Below are positions 6,865-14,121 of a DNA stretch of 36,504 nucleotides, piece by piece. A program made the translations under genes and the position numbers. Numbering within the stretch: position 1 is the first letter of the stretch; each line of letters begins with the position of its first letter. The notes under the pieces were generated by a model. That model was not told where the DNA came from and searched no databases. It worked only from the letters and a program-made list of their open reading frames with translations. The DNA comes from Actinomycetota bacterium (GTDB lineage: Bacteria > Actinomycetota > Thermoleophilia > RBG-16-64-13), in assembly GCA_023483915.1 (NCBI GenBank), contig JAMDEO010000124.1, positions 1 through 36,504 on the forward strand, in the 5' to 3' direction.

Positions 6865-7683
6865 ATGTCTAGTCTGCCAGGGGCGGCAAAACTCACCTTT
6901 GCCAGCTATCTCTCGCCGGCGCTGTGGCCGCTCTACCGGTCCATCGGGGGCTACCTCGAGCGCCGCCTTCATCGGCGCGTGCGGATGCTTACCGGCTCGT
7001 CTTTTGCGCAGTTCGGCTCGGGGGAGGTCGATCTTGGCTTCATTTGAGGCCTACCGTATGTCCGGCTGATGCGCCTGGACCCGCCACCGGTGGAACTGCT
7101 TGTCGCTCCCGTACTCGAAGGCGGGCGCTACGACGACCGCCCCATCTATTTCTCCGACGTCATCGTGCGCAAGGACAACCTTGCTCTGAACTTCACCGAC
7201 CTCCGCGGGTCCTCCTGGTCCTTTAACGAGTCCGGTTCCCACTCCGGCTACAACGTTGTCCTCTACCACCTTGTCGAGATGGGAGAGAGCCCCCGCTTCT
7301 TCGGGAGAATCATCCAGGCGGGTTCGCACCAGCGGTCTATTCGCTTGGTTGCCAGGGGCGAGGTGGACGCCTCGGCTATCGATAGCCAGGTGCTCGCGGT
7401 CGAGCTTCGCGAGCATCCCCGTATGAGAGCCAGCCTGCGGGTGATCGACAGCCTCGGCCCCTCTCCTATTCAGCCCGTGGTCGTCGCGAGCCGGCTGCCC
7501 GGGCGGGTTAAGGACGAGCTGCGCACGGCGCTCGCGGAGATGCATAATGACGCTGAGGGACGTCGGGCGCTGGCGTGGGGATTCGTCAAACGCTTGGAAG
7601 CGGTCGTTGACGCCGACTACGATCCCATAAGGAGAATGTTGGAGGCGGTCGAGAGGGCAGGGGTCGGCTTCGGAGACGGCTAG
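6865..7683 (+). CDS. PhnD-like substrate-binding protein with one in-frame TGA (Sec codon or nonsense mutation)
   Basis: Start ATG 6865 follows GGGAGG. The frame reads MSSLPGAAKLTFASYLSPALWPLYRSI to GSGEVDLGFI, meets TGA at 7045-7047, and continues GLPYVRLMRLDPPPVELLVAPVL for 210 more codons with no further stop. The whole matches the orphan phosphate/phosphonate-type (PhnD) binding-protein family, including YFSDVIVRKD, SWSFNESGSHSGYNVVLYHL and VDASAIDSQVLAVEL. From memory of the family, the codon at TGA is normally Cys (FIcGLPYV). A hairpin 12 nt after TGA is compatible with a bacterial SECIS. There is no signal peptide or lipobox and no ABC transporter gene nearby, so the protein may be cytosolic. 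Alternatives are a nonsense mutation or a sequencing error, in which case ATG 7069 would yield only a fragment. Confidence 0.8.
7060..7080 (+). promoter_or_regulatory. SECIS-like hairpin after the in-frame TGA
   Basis: GTCCGGC (7060-7066) pairs with GCC-T-GGAC (7073-7080): seven base pairs with one bulged U and a six-base loop UGAUGC. The loop begins 20 nt after the TGA and has G as its second base. This agrees with the loose consensus used for bacterial SECIS searches (apical loop roughly 16-37 nt after UGA, an early loop G). Hairpins of this size also arise by chance in GC-rich DNA, so it supports a Sec reading without proving it. Confidence 0.35.
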
Positions 7684-7784
7684 TCACTCGTCGAGGCAGC
7701 GGCACCGAGCGACGGTTGTCATGGCGTCGGGCACGGGTCCGCCAAAGTCTGTTCGAGGTCTTCCCATTGCCCTGCCCTGCTAGC

Positions 7785-7967
7785 ATGGGGGATCTATGGA
7801 CGAGCAAAGACGCCCATACCCTCGCCATGGCGAGACCGGAGATGCGGCCCTTCGTCGCCCAAGCTATGCCACTGCTCGAAGGAGTGCCGAAGCAGATAGA
7901 GATAGAGCTGGCCGGTGGCAAAGGGCCGTTCCTGACGGAAACCAACCCAGAATATCGTCAGCAATGA
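7785..7967 (+). CDS. Small hypothetical protein
   Basis: A 60-residue ORF from ATG 7785 (MGDLWTSKDAHTLAMARPEMRPFVAQAMPLLEG to TETNPEYRQQ) with GC-rich third codon positions like its neighbours. There is no clear ribosome-binding site and I recognise no family. It follows the PhnD-like gene by about 100 bp in the same direction. It could be a real small gene or the remnant of a longer one. Confidence 0.3.
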   Translation: MGDLWTSKDAHTLAMARPEMRPFVAQAMPLLEGVPKQIEIELAGGKGPFLTETNPEYRQQ

Positions 7968-8056
7968 TCCATGAAGGCCACAGAGTCTTCGGGCGGGCTA
8001 CAAAACGTCTTTGACGCGCGTCCGCGCCGGTGTGACCCATGGACGTGCTTGGGTCT

Positions 8057-8851
8057 TCACGGACCCAGGAAGAACTCCACCAACGGAGGCACTATTGCCT
8101 CTGGGCTTATCTCATGCTTCTGTCCCTCCAACTTACGGAGGCCGGCGTGCGGCAGCGTGTCACTAACCTTCTCAGCAGTCATGCGCATGAATGGGTGGCC
8201 CGAGCCTCCATACATCACGAGCACGGGCGTGTCTAATCGTTGGAGTTTGGCCACCGGAATAACGGCGGTTGTTCCGATGAGGTGGGTGTGGTCGTAGGCC
8301 AGGGTGGGGGCCAGCTTCTCAAGCCGGGCCCATGCCGAGCTGCGGCGAATGGCTTCGATCTGATCGGCTGGCGTGCCAACGTATTTCAGAAACAAAGCGA
8401 CGGCGTCACCCCGACGCTCCATCGCCAACAGGTCGGTAAGTTGGTCGATGTACTGGCTCCAGGCCCGCTGCGCTGCCGGGTCGTCGTTGTAGGGCACCTC
8501 GTAAATGGCCACCTTTCTTATCTTGTTGCCGAGAACAAGAGAGGTTTCCAAAACAAGTGCGGCCCCCGACGAATGGCCAAATAGAAAGGCAGATCCACCG
8601 GCGGCCTCCACGAGGGCTTCAATATCCTCGATTTCCCGAGCGACCGCGTAGGGCTGGGTATCTCCGCTGTCTCCCCGACCTCTGCGGTCATAGTTGAAGA
8701 CGGTGAACCAGGGGGATAAATGTTCCGCCAGTTCCACCCCCGACCAAGATAGGCGCGCGCTCAAGGCTCCAGCGACCAGCACGATCGGGGGCCCCCGGCC
8801 AGCTTTGTCATAGGCAATCGTCGTGCCGTCTTGAGAGGTGACTGTTGGCAT
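8057..8851 (-). CDS. Alpha/beta-fold hydrolase
   Basis: 264 residues with ATG at 8851 behind AAGGA. The fold is read from the oxyanion-side strand PPIVLVAGALSARLSW, the strand and turn NYDRRGRGDSG, the nucleophile elbow GHSSG (Ser), and the late His in LEGQKHEISPEAIVPPLVEFF. Close relatives often carry an acidic residue in the strand reading VLVxDGG; here it reads VLVMYGGSGHPFM, so the catalytic acid may be elsewhere or altered. There is no signal peptide, so the protein is cytoplasmic. The substrate is unknown: an esterase, lactonase or C-C hydrolase are all possible. It stands alone, convergent with the small ORF and PhnD-like gene upstream on the map and divergent from the SLH gene. Confidence 0.88.
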   Translation of the reverse strand: MPTVTSQDGTTIAYDKAGRGPPIVLVAGALSARLSWSGVELAEHLSPWFTVFNYDRRGRGDSGDTQPYAVAREIEDIEALVEAAGGSAFLFGHSSGAALVLETSLVLGNKIRKVAIYEVPYNDDPAAQRAWSQYIDQLTDLLAMERRGDAVALFLKYVGTPADQIEAIRRSSAWARLEKLAPTLAYDHTHLIGTTAVIPVAKLQRLDTPVLVMYGGSGHPFMRMTAEKVSDTLPHAGLRKLEGQKHEISPEAIVPPLVEFFLGP

Positions 8852-9098
8852 TCTTGTTTCCTTCGCCGGCGTTGCCGGGATCTCGCGTCCAAAAAACGAC
8901 CACGGGCGTCCCTGCCCGATGGCTCTCCACTCGATTCCTCATACCCGAGATGCCATGAGCAGGAAACCGGCACAGTTCCACGGCTGGGTTGAGCCTTCTG
9001 GACACCCTGCAACCACCGCCAGCTGCCGCGCGAACTGCTTGTGGTTTAATTGCCTTTCCGGAATAGCCCAAGAGGTTGCACGTTTAGGAGGGCGTCCC

Positions 9099-10406
9099 AT
9101 GTCGCTTTCCCGCCGGTGCCAAGCGGAGCACTCACACCGCGATTTCCGTCGCACCTTTTTTGCTCCGGCCGCCGTCGTGCTGGCAGCGTTGTTCCTGTTC
9201 ATGTTCGGCGGATCGGCTCTGGCCGGACCTCCGTGGTCGGATGCCCCTAGCGTGTACTGGCAGCACTCTTACGGCCTCACCGAGGCCCAGGTGGGCGCTG
9301 TTGCTGGCGGCTACTCGGACGGCACCTTCCGCCCTGCCCAGCCCGTCACTCGCGCGGAGTTCGCCAAAATGGCCGTTTCCGGCTTGGAGCTCACCACGCA
9401 GAACCCGGCGTCCCCGACTTTCATAGACGTCCTCCCGGGCAGCCCCTTCTACATCTACGTTGAGACTGCCTATGCCGTCGGCCTGGTGAAAGGTACGGAC
9501 ACGCCTGCGGGAAAGATCTTTGGACCGGATACCGACATCTCTCGTCAGCAGACCAATACCATCCTCGGGCGCTATCTCTCCGCAAACGAACTCGATGCCA
9601 CCGGCCGCATTACCGGCAGAACTGGCGGAGAGGAGGGCCCACAGGAATACCCTTCTCTCGAAGCCTGGTATGCGACCGAGGGGGGCTGGTTTCTCCCCCT
9701 GTTCAAGGATTATGCTGCCGTTCTCCCGGCGCACGCTCCTGGCACCGCATATCTCATTCTTCATCCGGTGATCAAGGGCTCTCACGGGAAACTTGATCCG
9801 GCGGCGAACCTGAGTCGGGCGCAGGCCGCCGCCATGGTTCTTCGCGCGAAGGCCGCGGCGTTCGCCCCGGTTTCCCCGTATGTCAACTCCCTCGACTTTC
9901 ACTCCGGACCGGTAGCCGGCGGCAACACGGTGGTCATCGGAGGCAAGTATCTAGCCGGCGCAACCGCGGTCAGCTTCGGCGACTCGCCCGCGACCAGCTT
10001 CGCGGTCGAATCTGATTACCAGATCAGAGCCGTCGTCCCGGCCCACGCCGAGGGCACGGTAGTCGTACGCGTCACCAACCTTCGCGGGATCAGCGCCGAG
10101 AACGCCGATCCGACCAACAGTTACACCTACACCACGGCCCATCCCGCTGTCACCTTTGTCAACCCAAACAGTGGCACAACGGCCGGGGGCGACACGATGA
10201 TCATCGGGGGTACCGATCTCTCAGGCGCTGTAGCCGTTACCTTCGAGGGCACGCCGGCGACAAGCTTCCACGTTGACGACTCCAACCACATCACCGCAGT
10301 TACCCCGGCCCACGCCGCCGGTCCCTTGGATGTGCGCGTCACAACCTCGAACGGCACCAGCCTCGCGAACCCCAACGGCGTTTACACATATGCGGCTTCC
10401 TCCTAG
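9099..10406 (+). CDS. Secreted SLH protein with two IPT/TIG domains
   Basis: The track ORF starts at 8838, but ATG 9099 has TAGGAGG just upstream and begins a proper export signal (RRTFFAPAAVVLAALFLFMFGGSALAG); the product is 435 residues. Three SLH repeats follow: VGAVAGGYSDGTFRPAQPVTRAEFAKM, then FIDVLPGSPFYIYVETAYAVGLVKG, then KLDPAANLSRAQAAAMVLRAKA. SLH repeats hold proteins on the cell wall. The C-terminal ~185 residues form two immunoglobulin-like IPT/TIG domains, each opening with SGPVAGGNTVVIGG or SGTTAGGDTMIIGG and carrying a PATSF motif. It should be a surface-anchored binding or structural protein. It converges with the next SLH gene, the two overlapping by 4 nt at their stops. Confidence 0.9.
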   Translation: MSLSRRCQAEHSHRDFRRTFFAPAAVVLAALFLFMFGGSALAGPPWSDAPSVYWQHSYGLTEAQVGAVAGGYSDGTFRPAQPVTRAEFAKMAVSGLELTTQNPASPTFIDVLPGSPFYIYVETAYAVGLVKGTDTPAGKIFGPDTDISRQQTNTILGRYLSANELDATGRITGRTGGEEGPQEYPSLEAWYATEGGWFLPLFKDYAAVLPAHAPGTAYLILHPVIKGSHGKLDPAANLSRAQAAAMVLRAKAAAFAPVSPYVNSLDFHSGPVAGGNTVVIGGKYLAGATAVSFGDSPATSFAVESDYQIRAVVPAHAEGTVVVRVTNLRGISAENADPTNSYTYTTAHPAVTFVNPNSGTTAGGDTMIIGGTDLSGAVAVTFEGTPATSFHVDDSNHITAVTPAHAAGPLDVRVTTSNGTSLANPNGVYTYAASS

Positions 10407-11719
10407 TCCCAGGGCCAGAACTCGTCCGCCACGTCATCGATAACGTCTCCACCCCCGAACTGCCGGTAGAAGTCAACGCGCACCCTCACACCCATTAGCG
10501 CGTCGCTCCCCTGATTGATGCCCAGAGAATCGCTGGTCTTGATCAGATCGCGGACGGCGGGATCGGACAAGAAGAAGAGCTCGTCGGCGTCGGCATGGTT
10601 GGCCAGGAAGTCGTCCATGAGTGGCTGGATGCGGTTTGCGTATTGGTCGAGCGTCTCTGCTCCCTGACGGAGGTACGGGCCTCCCAGTCTCCAGTCGAGC
10701 TCGCCGGCAACCTGGGGGTTCTGCGGATCGGTCGCATCATAGAGAGCGTAGCCGGCCTCTGCCCCGAAGTCATCGATGTATGTCAGGAATGTGGCGATCA
10801 GAGGAGCGATTACAGGTCCCTCCAGGCTCGAGGCGGACGCGTAGTAATTCCCGCCCCTCCCGGCGTAGTAGAAGTTGAAATGGACCATAGCATTCACTGG
10901 GTGCTCCACATACATCCGCCGGATCCAATCCATAGGACCGCCGGCCTTCGCCTCGAACGCTGCCTTGATTTGTGGCGGGGCGCCGCTGGTCGTCACGTCC
11001 GTAATGGTCACAAGCTCGTCCATCGTCTTGGTCTGTTTGACGAAGAATTTGAGGCTCCACAGCAATTGGGCCACCTCGCCGCGGTTGGCCATGCTAGTGA
11101 GCGGATTCTCCTTGTAGAAGGCGAATTTCAGCCGTTCGAGCAGGCCGCTCCACTGGGCCGTGTTGGCAAGCGGAGCATGTATGTCGCTGAAGTTCCCCCA
11201 GTCGGAGACGAACCCGGACGGCGGCTCAACGAGCTTGTCTGGCTGCAGGTTCTGAGCCGCCCGCACGATCATCGTCACCGCCTGGGCTCGAGTTATGTTG
11301 CTGTAGGGATCGAACGTGGTCGCCGTCTTACCCTTAGTGATGTTGTTGAGAGCGCAGACGGCCACATATTCGTGGGGATAGAGGGAGCTGGGATCGTCTG
11401 AACCTAGATCCACGAAGGGCACAGCGGGACTCGGAAAGTCATCCTCGTCGACAGGTAGTCCGAGGGTCAGCACGATCATCTTGGCGAATTGTTGCCGGGT
11501 GACCAACATCTCCGGGCCGAAGGTCCCGTTGGTGAAGCCACTGATGACATTCGACGCAGCCATGTCTTCGATGGCGTTGAAGTAGGGATGATTCTCCGGC
11601 ACGTCGCTGAAAGTGGGCGCAGCGATTGCCGTTTCCGGCGCCGCCATGGGCGTCCCTGACAGAAGAAGACCTAACGTGAGAGCGAGGGTCAGGCTGAAGA
11701 GCACCAGTGTACGCCGCAT
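10403..11719 (-). CDS. Secreted SLH protein with uncharacterised C-terminal region
   Basis: 438 residues from ATG 11719, preceded by a GGGG ribosome-binding site. A signal peptide (RRTLVLFSLTLALTLGLLLSGTPMAAP) leads into SLH repeats: FSDVPENHPYFNAIEDMAASNVISGFTNGTFGPEMLVTRQQFAKM, then YPHEYVAVCALNNITKGKTATTFDPYSNITRAQAVTMIVRAA, and a weaker third. The last ~220 residues (from VTITDVTTSGAPPQIKAAFEAKAGGPMDW) match nothing I recognise; they are acidic and rich in Asp and aromatics. It is probably wall-anchored with a family-specific outer domain. The stop overlaps that of the facing SLH gene. The second SLH repeat resembles that of the C39/SLH protein at 27.7 kb (SLYPHDYVAAAVTAGIIQG), so these surface proteins share a recent module. 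Confidence 0.88.
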   Translation of the reverse strand: MRRTLVLFSLTLALTLGLLLSGTPMAAPETAIAAPTFSDVPENHPYFNAIEDMAASNVISGFTNGTFGPEMLVTRQQFAKMIVLTLGLPVDEDDFPSPAVPFVDLGSDDPSSLYPHEYVAVCALNNITKGKTATTFDPYSNITRAQAVTMIVRAAQNLQPDKLVEPPSGFVSDWGNFSDIHAPLANTAQWSGLLERLKFAFYKENPLTSMANRGEVAQLLWSLKFFVKQTKTMDELVTITDVTTSGAPPQIKAAFEAKAGGPMDWIRRMYVEHPVNAMVHFNFYYAGRGGNYYASASSLEGPVIAPLIATFLTYIDDFGAEAGYALYDATDPQNPQVAGELDWRLGGPYLRQGAETLDQYANRIQPLMDDFLANHADADELFFLSDPAVRDLIKTSDSLGINQGSDALMGVRVRVDFYRQFGGGDVIDDVADEFWPWD

Positions 11720-11733
11720 GGTTACCCCTTTCG

Positions 11734-11749
11734 GCCGGTTGTTACCGGC
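11734..11749 (-). promoter_or_regulatory. Hairpin in the leader of the SLH gene
   Basis: GCCGGTaacaACCGGC on the minus strand is a perfect 6-bp stem with a 4-nt loop, lying 15 nt before the ATG at 11719 and just ahead of its ribosome-binding site. It could stabilise the message or modulate translation. I could not match the leader to a known riboswitch. Confidence 0.4.
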
Positions 11750-11947
11750 TCTTCAGAAAAGCAGGTTGGAATACCGTCCGGCTCGCCAAAGGACGTCGCC
11801 GAAGTGAACCCTGACATCCATTGTATTCCTTCCTTTAGACGTGTAAAGCATTGGTCTCTCGATGCACGGATCCGCGTCCTCTTGACTAGGTTCCGTTCTA
11901 GGCAGCACAATATCTGGAAAGATAGTTCCAACTACGCTGGAGGGCCG

Positions 11948-12289
11948 ATGGACGTTCGCGAGTCCTCAATATCCGGTGTTCCGCTACTAAAGGTGACGGG
12001 GGATCTCGACCATTCAAATGCGGACGAGCTCGGCGACAAGATCCACGTGTTTAATGACCCCCGAGTTCTTGTCGATCTCACCGATTGTCCCTATCTCGAC
12101 AGCGGCGGGTTGGCGGTGTTTCTCTCGACCGTCCGCGACGTCCGCGGTAAGGGTTGGGTGGGCATCGTCGGCGCCAACGCAAACGTCCGCCGGCTCTTCG
12201 AAATCATTGGCCTCACGGCCGATCCCGATTTCCGCGTCTTTTCCGACACTGACGAGGCTGGTAGCTGCATAGACGGTGGCGCGTGCTGA
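11948..12289 (+). CDS. STAS-domain anti-anti-sigma factor-like protein
   Basis: The track ORF begins at 11804, but ATG 11948 has GGAGGG upstream and matches the usual domain start, giving 113 residues (MDVRESSISGVPLLKVTGDLDHSNADEL). The STAS signature VLVDLTDCPYLDSGGLAVFLSTVRD includes the Ser that anti-sigma kinases phosphorylate in SpoIIAA and RsbV relatives. The Cys-containing tail ends SCIDGGAC. Such proteins bind an RsbW-type kinase and release a sigma factor when dephosphorylated. A broken SpoIIE/RsbU-type phosphatase lies immediately downstream, consistent with an original partner-switching pair. No kinase or sigma gene is in the window. Confidence 0.85.
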   Translation: MDVRESSISGVPLLKVTGDLDHSNADELGDKIHVFNDPRVLVDLTDCPYLDSGGLAVFLSTVRDVRGKGWVGIVGANANVRRLFEIIGLTADPDFRVFSDTDEAGSCIDGGAC

Positions 12290-12365
12290 ACGATTGTTTC
12301 TTCTGAGGCAGATGCGGCTCGTAGTGCTCTAGAGGACGTACTTCCGGCATCCTCCGCGGGAGCGA

Positions 12366-12906
12366 ATGCTGCCCTGCTTCACGAGCGTGTTGTTTGCCGC
12401 ACTGCAGCGCACGAATGGGACGCTACTTTTGCTCCGCGGGACATCCATATCTTCTCGTTGGCCACGGCACCGTTGAGGTCAAGGGCCGGAATTTGCCGCC
12501 GCTTGGAGTCTTCCCTGAGTGGTCCGGGCGCGCGCGCTCTGCCGAGGCGCTCACCCTCCGGCCCGGGGATACCTTGCTCTTCTACACGGACGGCCTGACT
12601 GAGGCTCGCGTGAATGGAAACATGTATGGCGAAAGGCGTTTGGCGGAGTCCTGCCAAAAACTGGCTGGGCTCGACCTGGAGAAGCTTCCTCAGGCACTCC
12701 TGGACGAGGTGCTGGCGCACGGTCACGGCAAACTCCAGGACGACGCAGCCATCCTCGCCGTTCGGCCCTCGCGTTGGGTTTGCCATCACAGCAAAAAGGG
12801 GAGCAGAAGCATACCTTTGTCTGACAGAACAGGCCGGGAGGAGGCGGACTCGGATGTTGTTCCACATGACAAACAGCCACGACCCGGAGAACTGCTCGGC
12901 ACATGA
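12366..12906 (+). pseudogene. SpoIIE/RsbU-type PP2C phosphatase, truncated and frameshifted
   Basis: Only the C-terminal half of the phosphatase domain is present. One frame reads MLPCFTSVLFAALQRTNGTL; near 12418-12424 the match switches frame to RYFCSAGHPYLLVGHG. That frame then has LPPLGVFPEW, LRPGDTLLFYTDGLTEAR and LQDDAAILAVRP, the metal-binding and C-terminal motifs of the family. The N-terminal half of the domain and any sensor domain are gone. After DDAAILAVRP (about 12776) the ORF merely runs on to 12906, over the start of the next gene. It probably once dephosphorylated the adjacent STAS protein. An assembly error could explain the frameshift but not the missing N-terminus. Confidence 0.75.
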
Positions 12907-13147
12907 TGCGGGCAGGCTGGAGAGACTTGCTGAGATCGTGAAGTCGGCCCATGGAAGGGGCATCATCCTACGCAGCCTCTGTGTGGCTCCGTGGGAACAT
13001 ACCTTCTTCGCCGTCTTCGAAGCGGAAAGTGCCGATGCCATCGAGGGTTGGCTCGATCCTACACTCGAACTGGGGTGTGCCAGAATCACGCCCGTAATGG
13101 ACGTCATGTCCACGCTGCCCAGGCTTAGCGAGCCTGAGGGCGAGTAA
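12854..13147 (+). CDS. DUF3303-like small protein
   Basis: ATG 12854 follows GGGAGGAGG and gives 97 residues: MLFHMTNSHDPENCSAHDAGRLERLAEIVKSAHGRGIILRSLCVAPWEHTFFAVFEAESADAIEGWL, cut short in quotation here to its recognisable parts (MLFHMTNSHDPENC, APWEHTFFAVFEAES, LGCARITPVMDV). This is the pattern of small ferredoxin-fold-like proteins of the DUF3303 type, in which an opening strand MxFxVxHxHxxExC and an EHTxxxxVEA strand recur. Function is unknown. The much longer track ORF (12614-13147) starts inside the phosphatase remnant in the wrong frame. The cytochrome b5-like gene follows after 24 bp in the same direction, so they may be co-transcribed. Confidence 0.65.
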   Translation: MLFHMTNSHDPENCSAHDAGRLERLAEIVKSAHGRGIILRSLCVAPWEHTFFAVFEAESADAIEGWLDPTLELGCARITPVMDVMSTLPRLSEPEGE

Positions 13148-13171
13148 GCCAAGAAGCGAGACGGGAGAATC

Positions 13172-13411
13172 ATGGAAGCGCAAGAGTTCACAATGGAAAC
13201 CCTGGCCAAATACGATGGCAAGGATGGACGGCCGGCGTATGTCGCCCATGACGGCAAGGTCTATGACCTTACCAGCAGTCCTTCGTGGGAGAACGGCGAG
13301 CACGAGGACGAGCACTATGCCGGACGTGACCTAACCGAAGATATGGATTTCGCTCCCCATCTGGCGGACGAACTAGACAATTTCCCCGTCGTGGGCATTT
13401 ACACCGGCTGA
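13172..13411 (+). CDS. Cytochrome b5-like heme-binding domain protein
   Basis: 79 residues consisting of one compact cytochrome b5/steroid-binding domain: FTMETLAKYDGKDGRPAYVAHDGKVYDLTSSPSW, then NGEHEDEHYAGRDLTEDM, then FAPHLADELDNFPVVGIY. The His residues in EHEDEHYAG and APHL sit where the axial heme ligands are expected in short prokaryotic members. There is no signal peptide or membrane anchor, so it is a soluble cytoplasmic protein. It follows the DUF3303-like gene by 24 bp and precedes the OsmC-like gene by about 60 bp, all on the plus strand, suggesting a small redox/stress operon. ATG 13172 has GGGAGA upstream. Ligand (heme or small organic molecule) is not certain. Confidence 0.82.
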   Translation: MEAQEFTMETLAKYDGKDGRPAYVAHDGKVYDLTSSPSWENGEHEDEHYAGRDLTEDMDFAPHLADELDNFPVVGIYTG

Positions 13412-13472
13412 TCCCGGGTCATAGGGCGGGCGGTTACAATGTGGGAAGACCGAGACCCACAGGAGATGACCC

Positions 13473-13892
13473 ATGCCTTCGGAACTTGTTGTCTGTGCCG
13501 TCCACGAGGGTGGGATGCGCTTCGCGGCATCCACCGGCCCTCATCAGGTGACCATCGACTATCCGCTGCGCCCCGGGGAAGCGGTGGCTGGACCCACTCC
13601 ACTCCAACTCCTCCTTGCGAGCCTGGCCGCCTGCAGCGGGAGCACTGTGGCTCTGGTCTTAGGCCGGATGCAGAAGCCGCTCGAGTCCCTCGAGGTCCAC
13701 GCTCGCGGGCAGCGCCGTGACGAACATCCCACAGTAGTCACGGACATCGACCTGGAATTCGTCCTGAAGGGCGACGGGCTCGATTCTACGGACGCCGAGA
13801 GAGCCCTCAAGATCGCTGAGGAACAACTGTGCCCGGTATGGGCGATGCTCAAGCCGGGAACCAACATCAAGCCCACACTCCGGTTGGTCTAA
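13473..13892 (+). CDS. OsmC-family protein
   Basis: 139 residues from ATG 13473 behind AGGAGA. It has the family layout: an N-terminal beta region (MRFAASTGPHQVTIDYPL), then GPTPLQLLLASLAACSGSTVALVL with the first catalytic Cys, and EEQLCPVWAML with the second. OsmC/Ohr proteins reduce organic hydroperoxides through this Cys pair, using dithiol donors in the cytoplasm. The length matches the family. It closes the small plus-strand stress cluster that includes the cytochrome b5-like gene. Whether it is OsmC, Ohr or the YhfA subgroup cannot be settled from sequence alone. Confidence 0.88.
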   Translation: MPSELVVCAVHEGGMRFAASTGPHQVTIDYPLRPGEAVAGPTPLQLLLASLAACSGSTVALVLGRMQKPLESLEVHARGQRRDEHPTVVTDIDLEFVLKGDGLDSTDAERALKIAEEQLCPVWAMLKPGTNIKPTLRLV

Positions 13893-13998
13893 GCCGTAGT
13901 CTGTCAGCGCCCGCTACTTTGCGACGGCGCAGGAGCAGCGGCGAAGGCGTCGCGACGGGCGCGAGAGCTGCCAACTTGTAGGTACTGCTCTCCGGCAC

Positions 13999-14028
13999 GC
14001 GCCGCCCGCCGGCAGGCGCCGCCCGCCG
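13999..14028. repeat. GC-rich direct repeat between OsmC and ABC permease genes
   Basis: gcgccgcccgccg occurs at 13999-14011 and 14016-14028, 17 bp apart, in the 229-bp gap between the genes. The gap shows no gene and no clear terminator hairpin followed by T residues. Confidence 0.6.
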
Positions 14029-14121
14029 CGGCCGCCCCACCAACCTCTTTATCCCAGTCTTACATTGCGGCGGCTACCCTGGGAAATCATCGTGTCTGGG
14101 GGATGCGGGTGAACCTGGGGA

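Noticed and set aside
8838-9098. 87-residue N-terminal extension of the SLH/TIG protein in the ORF track
   Set aside because: It has no signal peptide and no ribosome-binding site; ATG 9099 has TAGGAGG and begins a typical export signal.
11720-11947. c-di-GMP riboswitch upstream of the SLH gene
   Set aside because: A small hairpin and GAAAGGGG occur, but the GEMM core segments are not found in order.
12394-12906. Intact 170-aa protein-coding gene in the track
   Set aside because: It starts in the middle of a phosphatase domain, its preceding part lies in another frame, and it runs past the domain end into the next gene.
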